This document shows, in pieces, positions 24,192 to 35,492 of a DNA stretch of 64,000 bases. The DNA is from Neckera pumila (Eukaryota > Streptophyta > Bryopsida > Hypnales > Neckeraceae), in contig OZ018410.1 in the NCBI GenBank assembly GCA_963969595.1, forward strand, positions 37,367,413-37,431,412. Direction: 5' to 3'. The position numbers were made by a program, and so were the translations under genes. Position 1 is the stretch's first letter, and the number at the start of each line of letters is the position of its first letter. The notes under the pieces are model-generated. The model did not search any database and was not told the DNA's origin. It worked only from the letters and a program-made list of their open reading frames with translations.

Positions 24192-24712
24192 ATGCCATTT
24201 GGGCATGCTCATTAATCACTCGCCTTGGACTAAGATAATTGCATTCAGCAAAGCAGAATAGTCTATTATATTATTATATTTTTCATTAAATTGGAGTAAT
24301 TTCGAGTGCCAAACTGTGGCATGCAACCACCCCCACAGTGGTAAATTCTCATTCCCAACCCCAAGAAATTACCCTCCCGGAGCGTGTATTTGAAAGCAAC
24401 AATTGGATCTGCTTCTAGAGGGGACACATGTACTAGAGGGGACACCTGTACTAGTAGCAGCAACCTCACCGGCCATTGCCAGAAGAATGGTTGAGGGAAT
24501 GCCTCCCACCCCACTGAGCTCTATTCAGTGAACCAACAACATCCATCTTGTCCGCCCACCCACCCAATCTTTTACATTTAAAGAAAAATAAAATCTAAAG
24601 AACTTGGCCAATCAATCCTAAACCTCCTCAATAAACCCAATTTAGGATTGCAATTACGTGCCTACCAACACTTCACTATAGGCCTAAATCCTACTCACTC
24701 CGCTCCGTAGGC

Positions 24713-25078
24713 ATTACAAAAAATTTTAGCCCTCCGAAGGGTTGCTCCAGAGTGACAAACCAAGCTATTTCAAAGCTTGGCCTGTCACTCTGGAAAAGTG
24801 CCGTAGTGAGTAGTTATCCAAGCTAAATCTTGCCAAAATAGTCAGATTTCACAATTTTTTATTTTAAAATTATTTTAAAATTTAAAATTTATTTTAAAGA
24901 TTATATTTATTTATTTTTAAATTTTAAACTCTTAAAGCTCAATTCCTACACCATTGTCATTACAATTTCAGGTGGGCAGGAATAGGAGAAAAATGATTTT
25001 TTCAGCCCAAAAAATCAAATTTCAAGATATCTGGAGGGCTGTGGAGCAACCCTATGGAGGCCTAAAATTTCTGTAATA
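24713..25078. mobile_element. Inverted-repeat element, about 366 bp, within the LINE segment
   Basis: Left end ATTACAAAAAATTTTAGCCC and right end CCTAAAATTTCTGTAATAG are imperfect inverted repeats that continue into GGGTTGCTCC/GGAGCAACCC. The interior is AT-rich without genes. The end resembles that of the 6800-7083 element (AAATTTCAGCCCTC). Confidence 0.5.
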
Positions 25079-25407
25079 GTTTAGGTAACTTCATCTCACA
25101 GGCAGGGATGCCCGTCCATTCTTCTAGCAATGGCAGGTGAGGTCGCCGCTGCTACAGTGTACCCCTTCTAGAGAGGTGGTATTGACGATCCCGGCTACCA
25201 AGAGTGAGCAAAGTTACTCTGGTTTCTTTTGTCGTGTGCGCGTGGTGACAGTTAAAAGAGGGAGGAGTCAGAGCTCCTCTCCTTCGTTATGTTGGGGTCA
25301 TACAGGACCTTCTTCTTGATCCACCTTGTTGGCAGTGGGGTCATGATATCCCCACTCTTGGACTATACGACCCTCAAAGGCAGAAGCCGGACTCCTCACT
25401 CGACATT

Positions 25408-25833
25408 GTGAGCCGAAGAAAACGATTCCATCTAAGTGGTCTGGACAACTTCCACCAACATGCAACCCGGATTGGCAAGTTGCATGGACTACACATAGCT
25501 CTCTCTAAAAAGGAAGCTGCGTTCATGTGGTCCGTTTGGCACAACGCCGTGGGGGTGAATCCTTGGAGAGCTCACATTGCACCCGACATCGACACCCGGT
25601 GTGCCTGCGGCACCTTAGGAGTTGATGAGACCCCATCCACAGATTTTATATATCCTCAAGCGCAGGAGGCATGGCAATCCATTTTATATTATTTACTTGG
25701 TGCTTGGGCCCGCACCGCAGGATGGATTCGACATAGTGCATTTTCGGCTCTAATCTATCCCGCAAATTCTACCCATTCAGCACCATCTGCTTCGCAGATG
25801 AGCTTTATGGTTAATATGAATATCACGCAATAA
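25408..25833 (+). pseudogene. LINE ORF2 C-terminal fragment (zinc-binding RT tail)
   Basis: The frame starts at a GTG rather than ATG and lies mid-element, so it is a remnant rather than a gene. Recognisable features are the block SGLDNFHQHATRIGKLHGLH, KKEAAFMWSVWHNAVGVNPW, the Cys pair CACG, and PQAQEAWQ. In intact elements the spacing is C-x-C, then H-x3-C; here the H-x3-C half reads DFIYP, so the finger is broken. Assignment is from general knowledge of plant LINE tails. Confidence 0.5.
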
Positions 25834-26198
25834 CCTGGTATTCTCTCAGGACCGCTGGCCTGTGATCCGTATTTGTCTAGCGTTATGGGATGTACTCCAT
25901 TGACTCAGGGCAGGCAACTTACTTAAAGCACCATGCGCTGCCAGGAATCGGCCACAGCAGTCATGTAGGATTTGGTCACAGTGTGATTCCATTGGGACGT
26001 CATCACATAAGATGGCTTTCAGAGTTGGAGATACGGTTGTTTGGAACAGGCAAGGGCCCCTCCCTTGTGTGTTCTAGTTTTTGTTTTTGTTGGTTTCTTT
26101 TCTTTGTCCAGCCCCTGTGGCTTGGCTGCTTTGTATTCTTCGTTTTGCAATGGATTCCATTTGTTTAAAAGAAAAAAAAAAAAATTGTGGCATGCAAC

Positions 26199-27146
26199 TT
26201 CACAAATTTCTAAACCTTAGGACTCATTGGTATATATCACAAGGAGATTATCCTTGTCTCCCGGCCTTACAGGAATATCAGAAGTTTCTCAGATGATTTT
26301 GCACTAGGAAGTGGGGGCATCAGGGATTGTTTGCCATCAGGTAAAACCACTCAAATCCAGTGGCCCAACTTTTCACTGTTGGCAACCTGTAAACCGAGAG
26401 TGGCAATCCAGAAACCAAATTAAAGATCATCTCATGTGAAAAGTTTTCGTTCCGGGGTACCCTTTCAGAAATTCTACAACTTAGGCACTTTCCAGGGCAC
26501 AAGGCCTGAAACACAAATTTTTACAGATCCTAGTGTTTGGTGCTCTGTTCATACCATTCCTCAATTCTGGTGATTATGCATACCAGTGATTGAGAAGCTT
26601 CGTGTACTAGTTGAATGCCCCAATGTTTTGGCACCCAAATTTATCGAAATTGAAGACAACGAACCGCTGAAACAACTAAACCAAACCAATTACATCTGCT
26701 TGGAGGTCACACATGCTGCGCATTATATATTTACAGAACATACGCAAAAAGTGAGGGTATAAGCAAGCACATCCATTCCATTCCTTGAAGCTTTAAATTC
26801 AAGCTCCAACAACAAATCTTTTGAAAACAAATCACTACAGATCGAAAATTCCCCGGGAAATATGAATCATCGGTCCACCCATCCAAACACGTACTCATAC
26901 ATGTACAGAACTAAATGACGCATACTGGGTGAGAGTTTTTGACACTGTCGGTATAAAGCAATTAAGCGCATCCATTCCATTCCATTCCTTGAAGCTTTCA
27001 ATTCAAGCTCAAACGTAACAACAACCCGGCCCTTCGGCAACAAAGCACTACAGATCCGAAAACCACTTATTCAAACACACAAATCGACTAGTTTTCTACA
27101 ATGCCAGTTTATTTAATTAGTCTCAAATTGATCGAATCAGTCCTAA
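26199..27146. repeat. Gene-free stretch with an approximately 100-bp direct duplication
   Basis: 26764-26850 and 26958-27063 are imperfect direct repeats sharing CATTCCATTCCTTGAAGCTT and ending near CACTACAGATC. They sit about 90 bp downstream of the haloperoxidase-like stop codon on its transcribed strand. The rest holds nothing recognisable. Confidence 0.6.
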
Positions 27147-29901
27147 TTAAACATCAGTTGTGATGGGACTGAACTCCCCGGATTTCTTCGGCACCTTGGC
27201 CAGGATGTTCAGGAACGCCAGGTCCGGCAAGGTGCCCGACGGCGTGACCTGCCCCCAATGCTTCTCCACGTACTCCGCCACAGTGTTGCCCACCACGTAG
27301 CCGTCGTCCACGGCGTCCTGGAAGTGCGCTCCAGCATACATCCTCGACAACTGCGACTCTTTGATGAAGGCCTCTAGGGAAGAATAGTGCCGTGTCGGAA
27401 TGGGGTCGCCCTCGAAACCCGCGCAGTCGAATGTCCCACCTCCCGCTATCGTGAACGACACCTGCACGCACGCACGGATGAATTTGCATCAAGGAACTTG
27501 AATCTAGCTGTGCACGCTAGTTATAATAAGCATTGAATGTTCACCAGTGCATGTAAAACCCCTGTTGAAACTTAACTTGAATCTAGTTCTTGTATTAAAC
27601 CCCTGTACGTCGTTGAAACTTCAGACAACATTTTGAAAATGACGTAAGGTTGGGAGGTTGAGACAACATCTCTGTCGGTGTTGTCAGTTACTTCAATGCT
27701 GTTCAAGATTTCAAAATGCTTCAGCATTGGGTTGGCACCATATTTAGTAACGAAGAAGGTCTTCCAGAGAACGTTCTCACTTTGAAGTTTTTTCCAGCGT
27801 TTTCCAGTTATATCTGATGGAGAGATTGTGACTCAAGCTCAAGAACACAGGATGTTGAAAGGGAAGAGAGAAGAATGCCAACTCCAGAAAGCTAGAATCT
27901 GACAGATTCGACTGTAAAGCTAAGCATATAACAATGAATCAGATGCCACCCCCTGTTGAAACAGCATCAGTTGGCATCATGGGATCACAAATATGTATAA
28001 CGGATATTTTGTTAAAATGGCGATATTCTTCCGCCATTTTTCCATCTATTTTCTAGGATTGGTATAGATTTCAGTCCACATGGTCTGAAATGTTGATTAC
28101 ATTTCAGACCACATGGTCTAAACCTACAACTGCCAGGTTTGTGGAATATTACCATCCAAACGAAATATCCGTTGTATTGTTTTAACCAACGAGAAGGATT
28201 TCAGCAGCATCTCAATTAATGTTATTATTATGAATGCTCATTAATTTTCAGTAATTAATCGGGGGCAAGTGTTAACGAATCGAAGACTAAACCACTTGTG
28301 CGTACATCACCTTTTTTTGGCAATTGCATTAGAACAGTGTGTCACTTACCTTCTTCCCCTTCCCGAAGAACGTCTGCAACGGCCTCGCCCCCGCGGACAC
28401 AAACGTCACCGTCCCCGACGGCCACTCGGGCTCCAACGGCGTCGGCAAAAACGGCGTCCAATTCGGAATAGGCCGATGCCTTGAATCTCCTTCCTGATAA
28501 GCCTGCGACGGCCTCCAAAACCAAAACCCAAACTTCAGCGTCGCCTGCGCAATCCCCGCATCATACTGCGCCACGCTAATCTTCGCCAACAGCTCCACAC
28601 TCTCATACAAGCTCGTCCCCTTCGGCAACGCACTCTGCGCCACTGCGTTCGCTTGCTGCTCGAAGTGGCACTTATTGTTGTTCAATCTCGAACACCCGAT
28701 CAGATTCGCAGTCAGGTTCATCTCGGCTGTGCGTCCTGGCCAGTCAATCCGCCCGATGTCCTTCAACCCCGTCCAATTCTCGTCCCATTCCTTGGAAGGG
28801 ATCGCTGGGGGTTTCAAGTTTGGGAAGTGGGTTTTCACAAAGGCGATGGGGTCGGGGATGACGAAGGGCTTCCACAGTGTCATGACGTGGAAGAAGAAAA
28901 TGGCGGCGTCTTGGCCTGCGGGGGAGTCGTCGAAGAAACGGAAGACGCCGGTGGGGGCGGGGCGCTGGGCGGCTTTGAGCGCGCGCTTGACGGCGCCTAG
29001 AGTGAATTCGGAGGAAGTGGTGCCGCGCTTTTGGATCATGCTGTAGGCGAGGGTTTCACCGATGCGTTGGGCGAGGATTTACTGGGGGAGGGTGACGTTG
29101 GACAGGCGGAGCTGGGTGTCTAACAGGGGGCCGATCGGAAGGTCTAGCACCTGTATAGGTAACACTTACCCCAAATTCCACTGAAATTAAACTCGTTAGT
29201 GCACGTGAAATTGCAGTAGCAATCCTCGTGTCGAACACGTGAACGTCACACAGGAGAATCCAAAATGGAAACTGGAAAAATGTGCTTTTGTAAACGTCCA
29301 AATTGCAATAGTACGTAGCCTATTGTACTTATCCTAGCGTATCATCACTAGACGTTGACTTCAAAAATTTCTTCAGAACGTCCGAAGATATACGACTTCG
29401 ATTTCTCTGATGTCACAATAAATAAGGCATGGAAATGACAATATGAATTCCATTCCTACTACATCCCAGTGTATCCTATTCTATTATCACTGGACATTGA
29501 ATGAATTCTTCAATAATAAATAGCAGAGATAGACATTTTCGATTCATCGATAGATAGATATGGCATTGTAATGACCCCTGTAATGACCTGAGTACTAGCT
29601 TTACCTGTGAGAATGAGAAGTAGTGTCCGAGGATTTTCCAACTGGCGTACGCCACCACGGCCTCTTCCTTGGTGCCGCCTCCGAGGCCGCGAAGCGCCAG
29701 CAGCGCGTGCCACTGGGAGAGGTGGAGCTGCTGCTGGATGCCGGCGGTCAAGGGCGCGGCGAATTGGCTGCACATGAGCGTGTTGAGCAGGTCCGTCCAC
29801 TGGAAGGCCACATTGTCCACCTCGGCTGTCACGGGAGTCGGGACTTGCACCAACAGCAACACCAGCACCAGCACCGCCATCGTCTTGTATGCTTTTCCCA
29901 T
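27147..29901 (-). pseudogene. Vanadium-dependent haloperoxidase-like gene (PAP2 superfamily), three exons, one in-frame stop
   Basis: Exons in transcript order: 29901-29605, 29150-28350, 27461-27147; phase-0 GT-AG introns; about 470 codons. The ATG at 29901 opens a signal peptide (MGKAYKTMAVLVLVLLLVQV, cleavage probably after ...VTA), implying secretion. Vanadate/phosphate-pocket motifs of the family are visible: K305-x6-R312-P313 (KFGFWFWRP) and S405-R406-x5-H412 (SRMYAGAH). The middle motif, normally PSGH, reads PSGT at 343-346, so the acid-base His is Thr. Active relatives oxidise halides with peroxide. Codon 123 is TAA (29079-29081) inside a conserved run, LSNVTLPQ before it and ILAQRIGETLAYSM after it, with the frame open on both sides. 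Without that stop the gene looks whole. It may be a recent pseudogene, a nonsense allele or a sequencing error. Confidence 0.8.
29079..29081 (-). other. In-frame TAA in the haloperoxidase-like gene (codon 123)
   Basis: The frame is unchanged on both sides of this codon and no plausible splice choice removes it while keeping phase. CAA (Gln) would restore the frame in one transition. Confidence 0.75.
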
Positions 29902-31936
29902 AGTAATCGATCGATGTAGCAAATAATCAACAAAACTTCACCTCCGACTCCCAGATCTCTCAACAAAACTTCACCGAATCCTCACAAGCTCAATAAAACT
30001 ACACTGAGTCCTCACAAGCTCTGTCAATACCGATTCATAGCAAGGTTGTCTTCATCAGTGGACCACATGACTAGCTGCTCCGATCAATCCCATCTACTTC
30101 TCAATTCAAGCTGAACCTGAAATATGCAAGGTTCATACTACAATTGGGGATTGGACCATCTTATATATATTTTCGGAAATGGAGAGTTATCCAGATGGAG
30201 TGAATGATCAATCACGAAGCAGCTGACTTAATTGATTCGACCTGGGATTCGACGACGAAGTACGTATATCTGACTTGGACAGGAGTCAGACTGGGGTCGG
30301 TCATGTATGCACGTGCGCGCGTGGTATGGAATCTTGTGATACTGATGAGCTGATCGGTCGGAGCAGTGATCGACGTTCCTCTGGCTGAGCCACCGCAACT
30401 GGAGCCGTCTGGGCAGTGGAAATTAATTAGTAGACTCTTTTGTTTTATTCTTGTGATAGAGGGTCGGACCGTCGGAGTAATTAACCTTCGATTAGAGTGC
30501 AAAAAAATAAAATCCCCACTAGGTTATATATCGAAAAAAACAAATGGTCAATCCGGGTTTAGAGAAGTCGGGCCAGGTACAGTTAAAAGGTGAGTGCACA
30601 TAGTTCCGTTGAGGAGAGGGTAGCACCTCCAAATCATTGAAACCAAACAACGCCAATTTCTTTAAATGGGCGGAATTCCACGACTTCGCCGTAGTTTTAC
30701 CAGTCGTAGTTTTAGAGCCTTGTGCTGCTGAATGTTACGGAGTACAAGTTTTGTCTCCCAGATTAACGCCAATTTAAAAAGAAACTGACGATGAACTCAG
30801 TCGCTGATATCACCTGAGTGGCTTCCTCTTATCACCGCACTTCTTATAAGACTTGTGAAATAAACTAAACCTGGCCATCCTTCAGTGAATTGGCCATTTT
30901 CCAGAAACGTCAGATCTATACCCGTCCTAGTTTCAGAGCTCTGTGGACTTGATTTGTGTGTGATAATATGGTGATTTGAAAGTTGAAACGGTCCAATTTA
31001 TCGAATATGACCATGATGGGGTGCAGCCAGTATGAACCTCACCCGGAATAGCGAGTAAGCCATGTTTTCTCTGTGCCGGATCCGACAAAACCCCTGAGAT
31101 CGATGGAAGGGTAAAAAACCGTGCTGCTGATCTGACGTTATCATGATAATCTACAGTAGATAGACAAGCACTGTTCATGTGCTGGTGAAGACAAAACAGC
31201 GATACGCACTTCGGCGCAGATAAGTAGATCCGTCACCCAATTCCGAATAACTCATGATTGGAGAGACTCAAAAGTCAATTTCTTTAAATTTGCGGTACAG
31301 TACTGCGGTAGATTCCAATACTGTAGTGCGTTCTGAAACAAAACGCCACATCTGTCCTCGGTTTTAGACTTGAATGTATAAGTGACAATTTTTAGCTCAG
31401 AAATCGTGCCCATGTACCGAAGTTGACCAATTCATGAAAGTTGGTGGCAGCTTCCCTTCCCAATTGCGGAGCACGAGCAGCTCTTCCCCGTGTAGATATT
31501 TCGTTTGACCGCACCATAAGTGCATTAAACGTTGCTCAAATCACTGAAGAAAACTGCCAATTGCAATTTAACTCAGTATTCTGCCCGTTGACACACGATC
31601 GATTGCTTGCGCTGTTCGTTTGTTCACTGGGATTGCATGCCGGTTCTCTGGCAGGGAATCTGGGCTAGTGGGCTCCCGGAGATCGTGAGATGTGTATTTG
31701 ATGCTGTACGTTCCTGGAGTAAGTAAGCCCAGTTGGAGTGGACTCTGTTTCTGTTTATTATTGTTATTATTTTTTAATTTTTTTAGATGCAAAAGGGGAC
31801 TCTGTTAAGGGTGGAGCCAGCGAGCGTGAGTGTGTACGGAGAATCTATTCCTTTGGAATTCGTGGGAATTCACAGATTACGAAAGAATGGATACATCTAC
31901 ATTTCAATCAGTCGTTCTAAGTTCTGACTAATAAGT
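29902..31936. other. Upstream region of the haloperoxidase-like gene, no gene recognised
   Basis: Probable promoter and 5' UTR lie just right of 29901. The remainder to the MITE pair shows only short chance frames. Confidence 0.4.
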
Positions 31937-32021
31937 TACTCCCTCTGTTTCTAAAGAAGACCCGTGTCTCCTCTGTGAAATACAAAGGAAACACAGGTCT
32001 TTTTAAGAAACAGAGGGAGTA
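31937..32021. mobile_element. Stowaway-type MITE, 81 bp, TA duplication
   Basis: Element 31939-32019 starts CTCCCTCTGTTTCTAAAGAA and ends in its near-perfect complement, flanked by TA (31937-31938 and 32020-32021). CTCCCTC ends with TA duplications are diagnostic of Stowaway (Tc1/mariner-related) MITEs in plants. It could fold almost end to end. Confidence 0.85.
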
Positions 32022-32411
32022 AGGTAAGAGCACCCATACCTGATCAGGGACCAGTATCCAACCGGTAGTTGCACCTATTTCAGATTAAGGCTTGTAATGT
32101 TTTTTTAATTCTTTTTTAAAGTTGCAACTAGTAAGATCATGACACAAGTCCTGAAGTATGCAGAAAGTAGATAGTAGGAAGCTTGTTCTTGAGTGATCCG
32201 AATTGGAAGACTCTAGAGATTGGCAATTAGTTCGTAACACTTTTTGACTCCCAAAATTCACAGAAATTTCAATTTTGCAAGAAAAATTCTGAAAATTTTG
32301 CAGTCGCAATATTTTCTATCTTCCTGCACGCCAAAAATTTCCATCCACCGCAACTGCTTGCCGTTTTTTGCAGCAGCGCTTAAGTGATCAGGTATGGGTG
32401 CTCTTACCTTA
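32020..32411. mobile_element. Second TA-flanked MITE, 388 bp, abutting the first
   Basis: Element 32022-32409 has about 25-bp perfect inverted ends starting AGGTAAGAGCACCCATACCT, with TA at 32020-32021 and 32410-32411. It shares its left TA with the right TA of the 81-bp MITE. The interior shows no coding capacity. Confidence 0.8.
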
Positions 32412-32664
32412 AATCATAGGACCAGTGGAACATTCTATTCAGTTGGGAGTCCCATATTGTGTTTGCCGATTTTATTTTTTTCACTAAATTTTTGTTTTGA
32501 CACGACTGAATTTTAGAAATGCATATATTTCCCCCCAGTCACTTAGGCACTCAGTTGCTGCAGGAATGGCGAGATTTGCCTTACCCAAAGGCTAACTTAG
32601 AAGAAATGCAATTGGACAAGTTCCGGGAATCACTAAAAAAAAAAACACTCCAACAGGAAGGCCA
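32412..32664. other. Short gene-free spacer
   Basis: Nothing recognised between the MITE pair and the next TTAA element. Confidence 0.4.
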
Positions 32665-32895
32665 TTTAACCCCTAAACGACGCTGAAGTTGTTTTCTGGT
32701 CGATGAATGAGAGGGAATGTTGTAGTGTAGGACAGAAATGCATGATTTCATCCTCGGAAATAGGAGTGGAAAGGGGAGAGCTTCTATAGTGCTTTGACTT
32801 CCAATGCTTACTTTTAGAATTTTTTATTCTAATTGTTCCCACGGTTTCAGAAAAGCATGATTTCCACGGACACCGGTTTGGCGTTCAAGGGTTAA
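32665..32895 (+). mobile_element. Short TTAA-flanked MITE (223 bp)
   Basis: TTAA 32665-32668 and 32892-32895 flank an element starting CCCCTAAACGACGCTGAAGT and ending GGCGTTCAAGGG. Collinear with 11105-11315 and 14658-14872; it and the PCO-intron copy are the closest pair. No coding capacity. Confidence 0.75.
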
Positions 32896-33260
32896 GCTTA
32901 TGGACCGCAAAAGGGTGGAGCACTGGAGCTTAGTCTATACAATACTGTAGTACTGTACTGAGCGAATGGCAATCTAAAGTTGGCAAAGTATTTAATATTC
33001 TAAAGAAGACTTATGCACTCAGAGCATCCCCACGGTAGACTCGCCCAGCAGGGGCGCCAAGCTGGCTTTGGTGTGTGAATTTGAAGAGTCTGACTTCAGT
33101 TCTCTTCCTCTGCCCCATAGCTGACGTGCCAAGCAGGGGTATTCAAATGCTAATATTTATGGATGAAAATGAAATCTAAACAAATTTTACCTTTTAGCTC
33201 ACTGAGAACTACCTTGCATTGCATAAGGCCTTTTTCAAAACAAACTTAATATACGAGATT
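32896..33260. other. Gene-free stretch
   Basis: A block starting AGAGCATCCCCACGGTAGAC (33019) looks like a MITE terminus of the GAGCATCCCCA type, but no complementary right end was found, so I do not call an element. Confidence 0.35.
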
Positions 33261-33848
33261 GAAGAAAAGCTTATTATATACACATAGAGTGGTAGGAGGT
33301 GAGCAACCCATGTGGGATAAGTGATTAGTAGGAGCTCAAACACTTATAGTCATAGTTTTTTCCAAAGTAGGAATTGTGTTAGAATTAAAATTTCAGACCT
33401 CATTTGGGCATGGTAGAATAACTTTTTCCAAAAAACTTTGAACTAAGAAAAGTTGGGAAATCAAGTTCCATTTCATCTCCAAAAATCCGTTTGAGATTTT
33501 GAGCTTCCAATCAAAAATTATGGACAAATTTCAGAGAGAATGTTTGAAAATGTCAAAAAAATTCCCTTCCAACCCCACTTTGAAATTTGTCCATAACTTT
33601 TGATTGGAAGCTTGAAATCTCAAACGGATTTTTGAAGATGAAATTTAACTTAATTTACCAACTTTTTTTAATTTAAATTTTTTTGAAAAAAGCTATCCTA
33701 CTATGCCCAAATGAGTTCTGAAATTTTAATTTTAACACAATTCCTATTTTATGAGTGGTTGAGCTCCTACTACATCTAATTTACATATCCCACATTGTTT
33801 ACTCTACCTCCTACCACTCCATGTGTATATAGTAAACTTTTCTTTTCT
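33261..33848. mobile_element. Foldback element, about 590 bp
   Basis: Left arm (33261 to about 33550) and right arm (about 33558-33848) are inverted copies with visible divergence. Mirror landmarks include TATACACATAGAGTGGTAGG/CCTACCACTCCATGTGTATA, TTGTGTTAGAATTAAAATTT/AAATTTTAATTTTAACACAA and AATCCGTTTGAGATTT/AAATCTCAAACGGATT. No genes inside. Confidence 0.8.
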
Positions 33849-35492
33849 CTTACAACTCAACAAAGATGAAGAAGCATTTCTCCCAATTCTCTAGATACAA
33901 ATAAAGGAATCTTTATTCTAATTGAGAAATGCCTTTTTTCCAATTTTTTCACACAAATGAATTTTTGTGAAAAAATTACTTGTGAAAAATACTTGAGGGT
34001 CAAATGGGGTGTTTGTCTTGAAGATAGGGTGAAAAAGACTGTCATTACTTCGAAATTGGTTTCGAAAAGGTAGTCAAAGCCTTTGGTGCACCGCATGCAA
34101 GGCTCACCATTTGCTTGTGCCATCTTCAAATTCTGGCGCGACCAGCAAAAAAAAATAGCTTGGTGTGCCTGTCGTGGGGAAGTATTTGAGTATAGGCTTG
34201 GGCACTGAATGTGTCTGGGGCCCTTGGCACCTTGCCGTGGAGAAGCTCTCATGGGATAAAAATCAGAGTTTTTGGAGCACACTTGAGCATTCTGATTTCA
34301 GCTTACGTAGAAAGTATCGCCCAATCAAACATCTTCCATCAATTTTGTCAATGGTGACATTTTCTTAGAATTTGTATGATTTTGTCAATCTTTTCTTCAT
34401 AGAAAAGCTACATGGAAGTCTTCTTTCATTTCAACAATGGCAATGATCAAAATTATTCTATATAAATGAGAAATTATACTTGTTACAAGAGTTAGTCAAG
34501 AAAACAAGAGCTACGCTCAAACACCCTTGGTCCTTTAGGGATTATCCCCCTCAATGTCTATAGCACCATATTTTGGTATCGACGAATCTTTGAAGTTGAA
34601 TATATTCTTACCAAATTATCATTTTTAGTATTTTTTTAAGTTGAATATCCTTTATAGTCTATTTTAAGCATCAAAAATACAATTTTGAAAAAAAATTCTG
34701 ATTTTTTAATTGAAGATATTGTACAAGATTGTCCATTACAAATCTTGATTTTTTTGGTATAAGTGGCTCTCAGAATTGTTTTTGATTTACACCAACTAGG
34801 TTGCTCAAGTTATCAATTGAACTTTAGGCCCCTTGTCAAAGAATCGTTATTAAATTGCTTCTACATGCCGATAATATAGCTAGTTGTTGTTGCACTATCT
34901 ATGTTGTAAATGGCATACATCACATACACAAGATCTTAGGGGATAAATTACATTGAAAATTTATCTTAAAAATTACATTAGAAATTGAGGCCTGGAAGAC
35001 TTCAAATCACTTTCACAATCATCTCCAAGAACCTCTTCCACTAATGGTTTCAATATCTCTAACTTAAGGTAGGTATATCCAAAATTGCACCCTACCTAAC
35101 ACTGCAATGATCATTCAATGTAGATCTCCAAAATCAATATGTACTTGTTGAAGAAACGATTTTAGAACATTTACACAAAAAACCTTTGACCATTCATAAC
35201 TTTTGCACACAATATCCAAATGTTGCGTTCTTTTGGTGCGTTGGAACCTCCTTTCACTAACAACAGAAAATATGGAAATTTGACCAGTCTAATAATAGTC
35301 TAATAATAGTAACTATGCACAGTGGCAAAAAGTGGCAGTTTGGGGGGTGCCCACCTTATGTTGACAATGGATATGCAGGCAATAAGTCAAGGTTGCTGCT
35401 GCTTTGAAAGTCATCAAAATTGGGTTTCTCTTCCAGAAGCTGTAGTGCCTAATTGAAGCAAAAGTTCCTCACTCCTCAAGAGCCAATATCAT
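33849..35492. other. Gene-free AT-rich stretch
   Basis: The 142-codon minus frame at 33857-34282 has no recognisable motif and no splice support. The right end should contain the 3' UTR of the nuclease gene that stops at 35493. Confidence 0.4.

Larger units (their letters stand above)
24315..26198 (+). mobile_element. 5'-truncated LINE-like retrotransposon with 13-bp target duplication
   Basis: A perfect 13-bp repeat TGTGGCATGCAAC flanks the segment (24315-24327 and 26186-26198), and the right end is an A-rich tail (26166-26184), as expected of target-primed reverse transcription. The 3' part holds a plus-strand frame at 25408-25833 that looks like the C-terminal zinc-binding region of plant LINE reverse transcriptases: WHNAVGVNPWRAHIAPDIDT, then CAC spaced from YPQAQEAW. 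No polymerase domain remains. A TIR element (24713-25078) and an inverted duplication (about 24416-24495 against 25100-25176) complicate its 5' half. Confidence 0.65.

Noticed and set aside
28653..29046. Plus-strand frames of 115-123 codons
   Set aside because: Antisense shadows of exon 2 of the haloperoxidase-like gene.
33019..33140. GAGCATCCCCA-type MITE
   Set aside because: Only one terminus is visible.
33857..34282. 142-codon minus-strand frame
   Set aside because: No family motif, no splice support, and it partly abuts the foldback arm.
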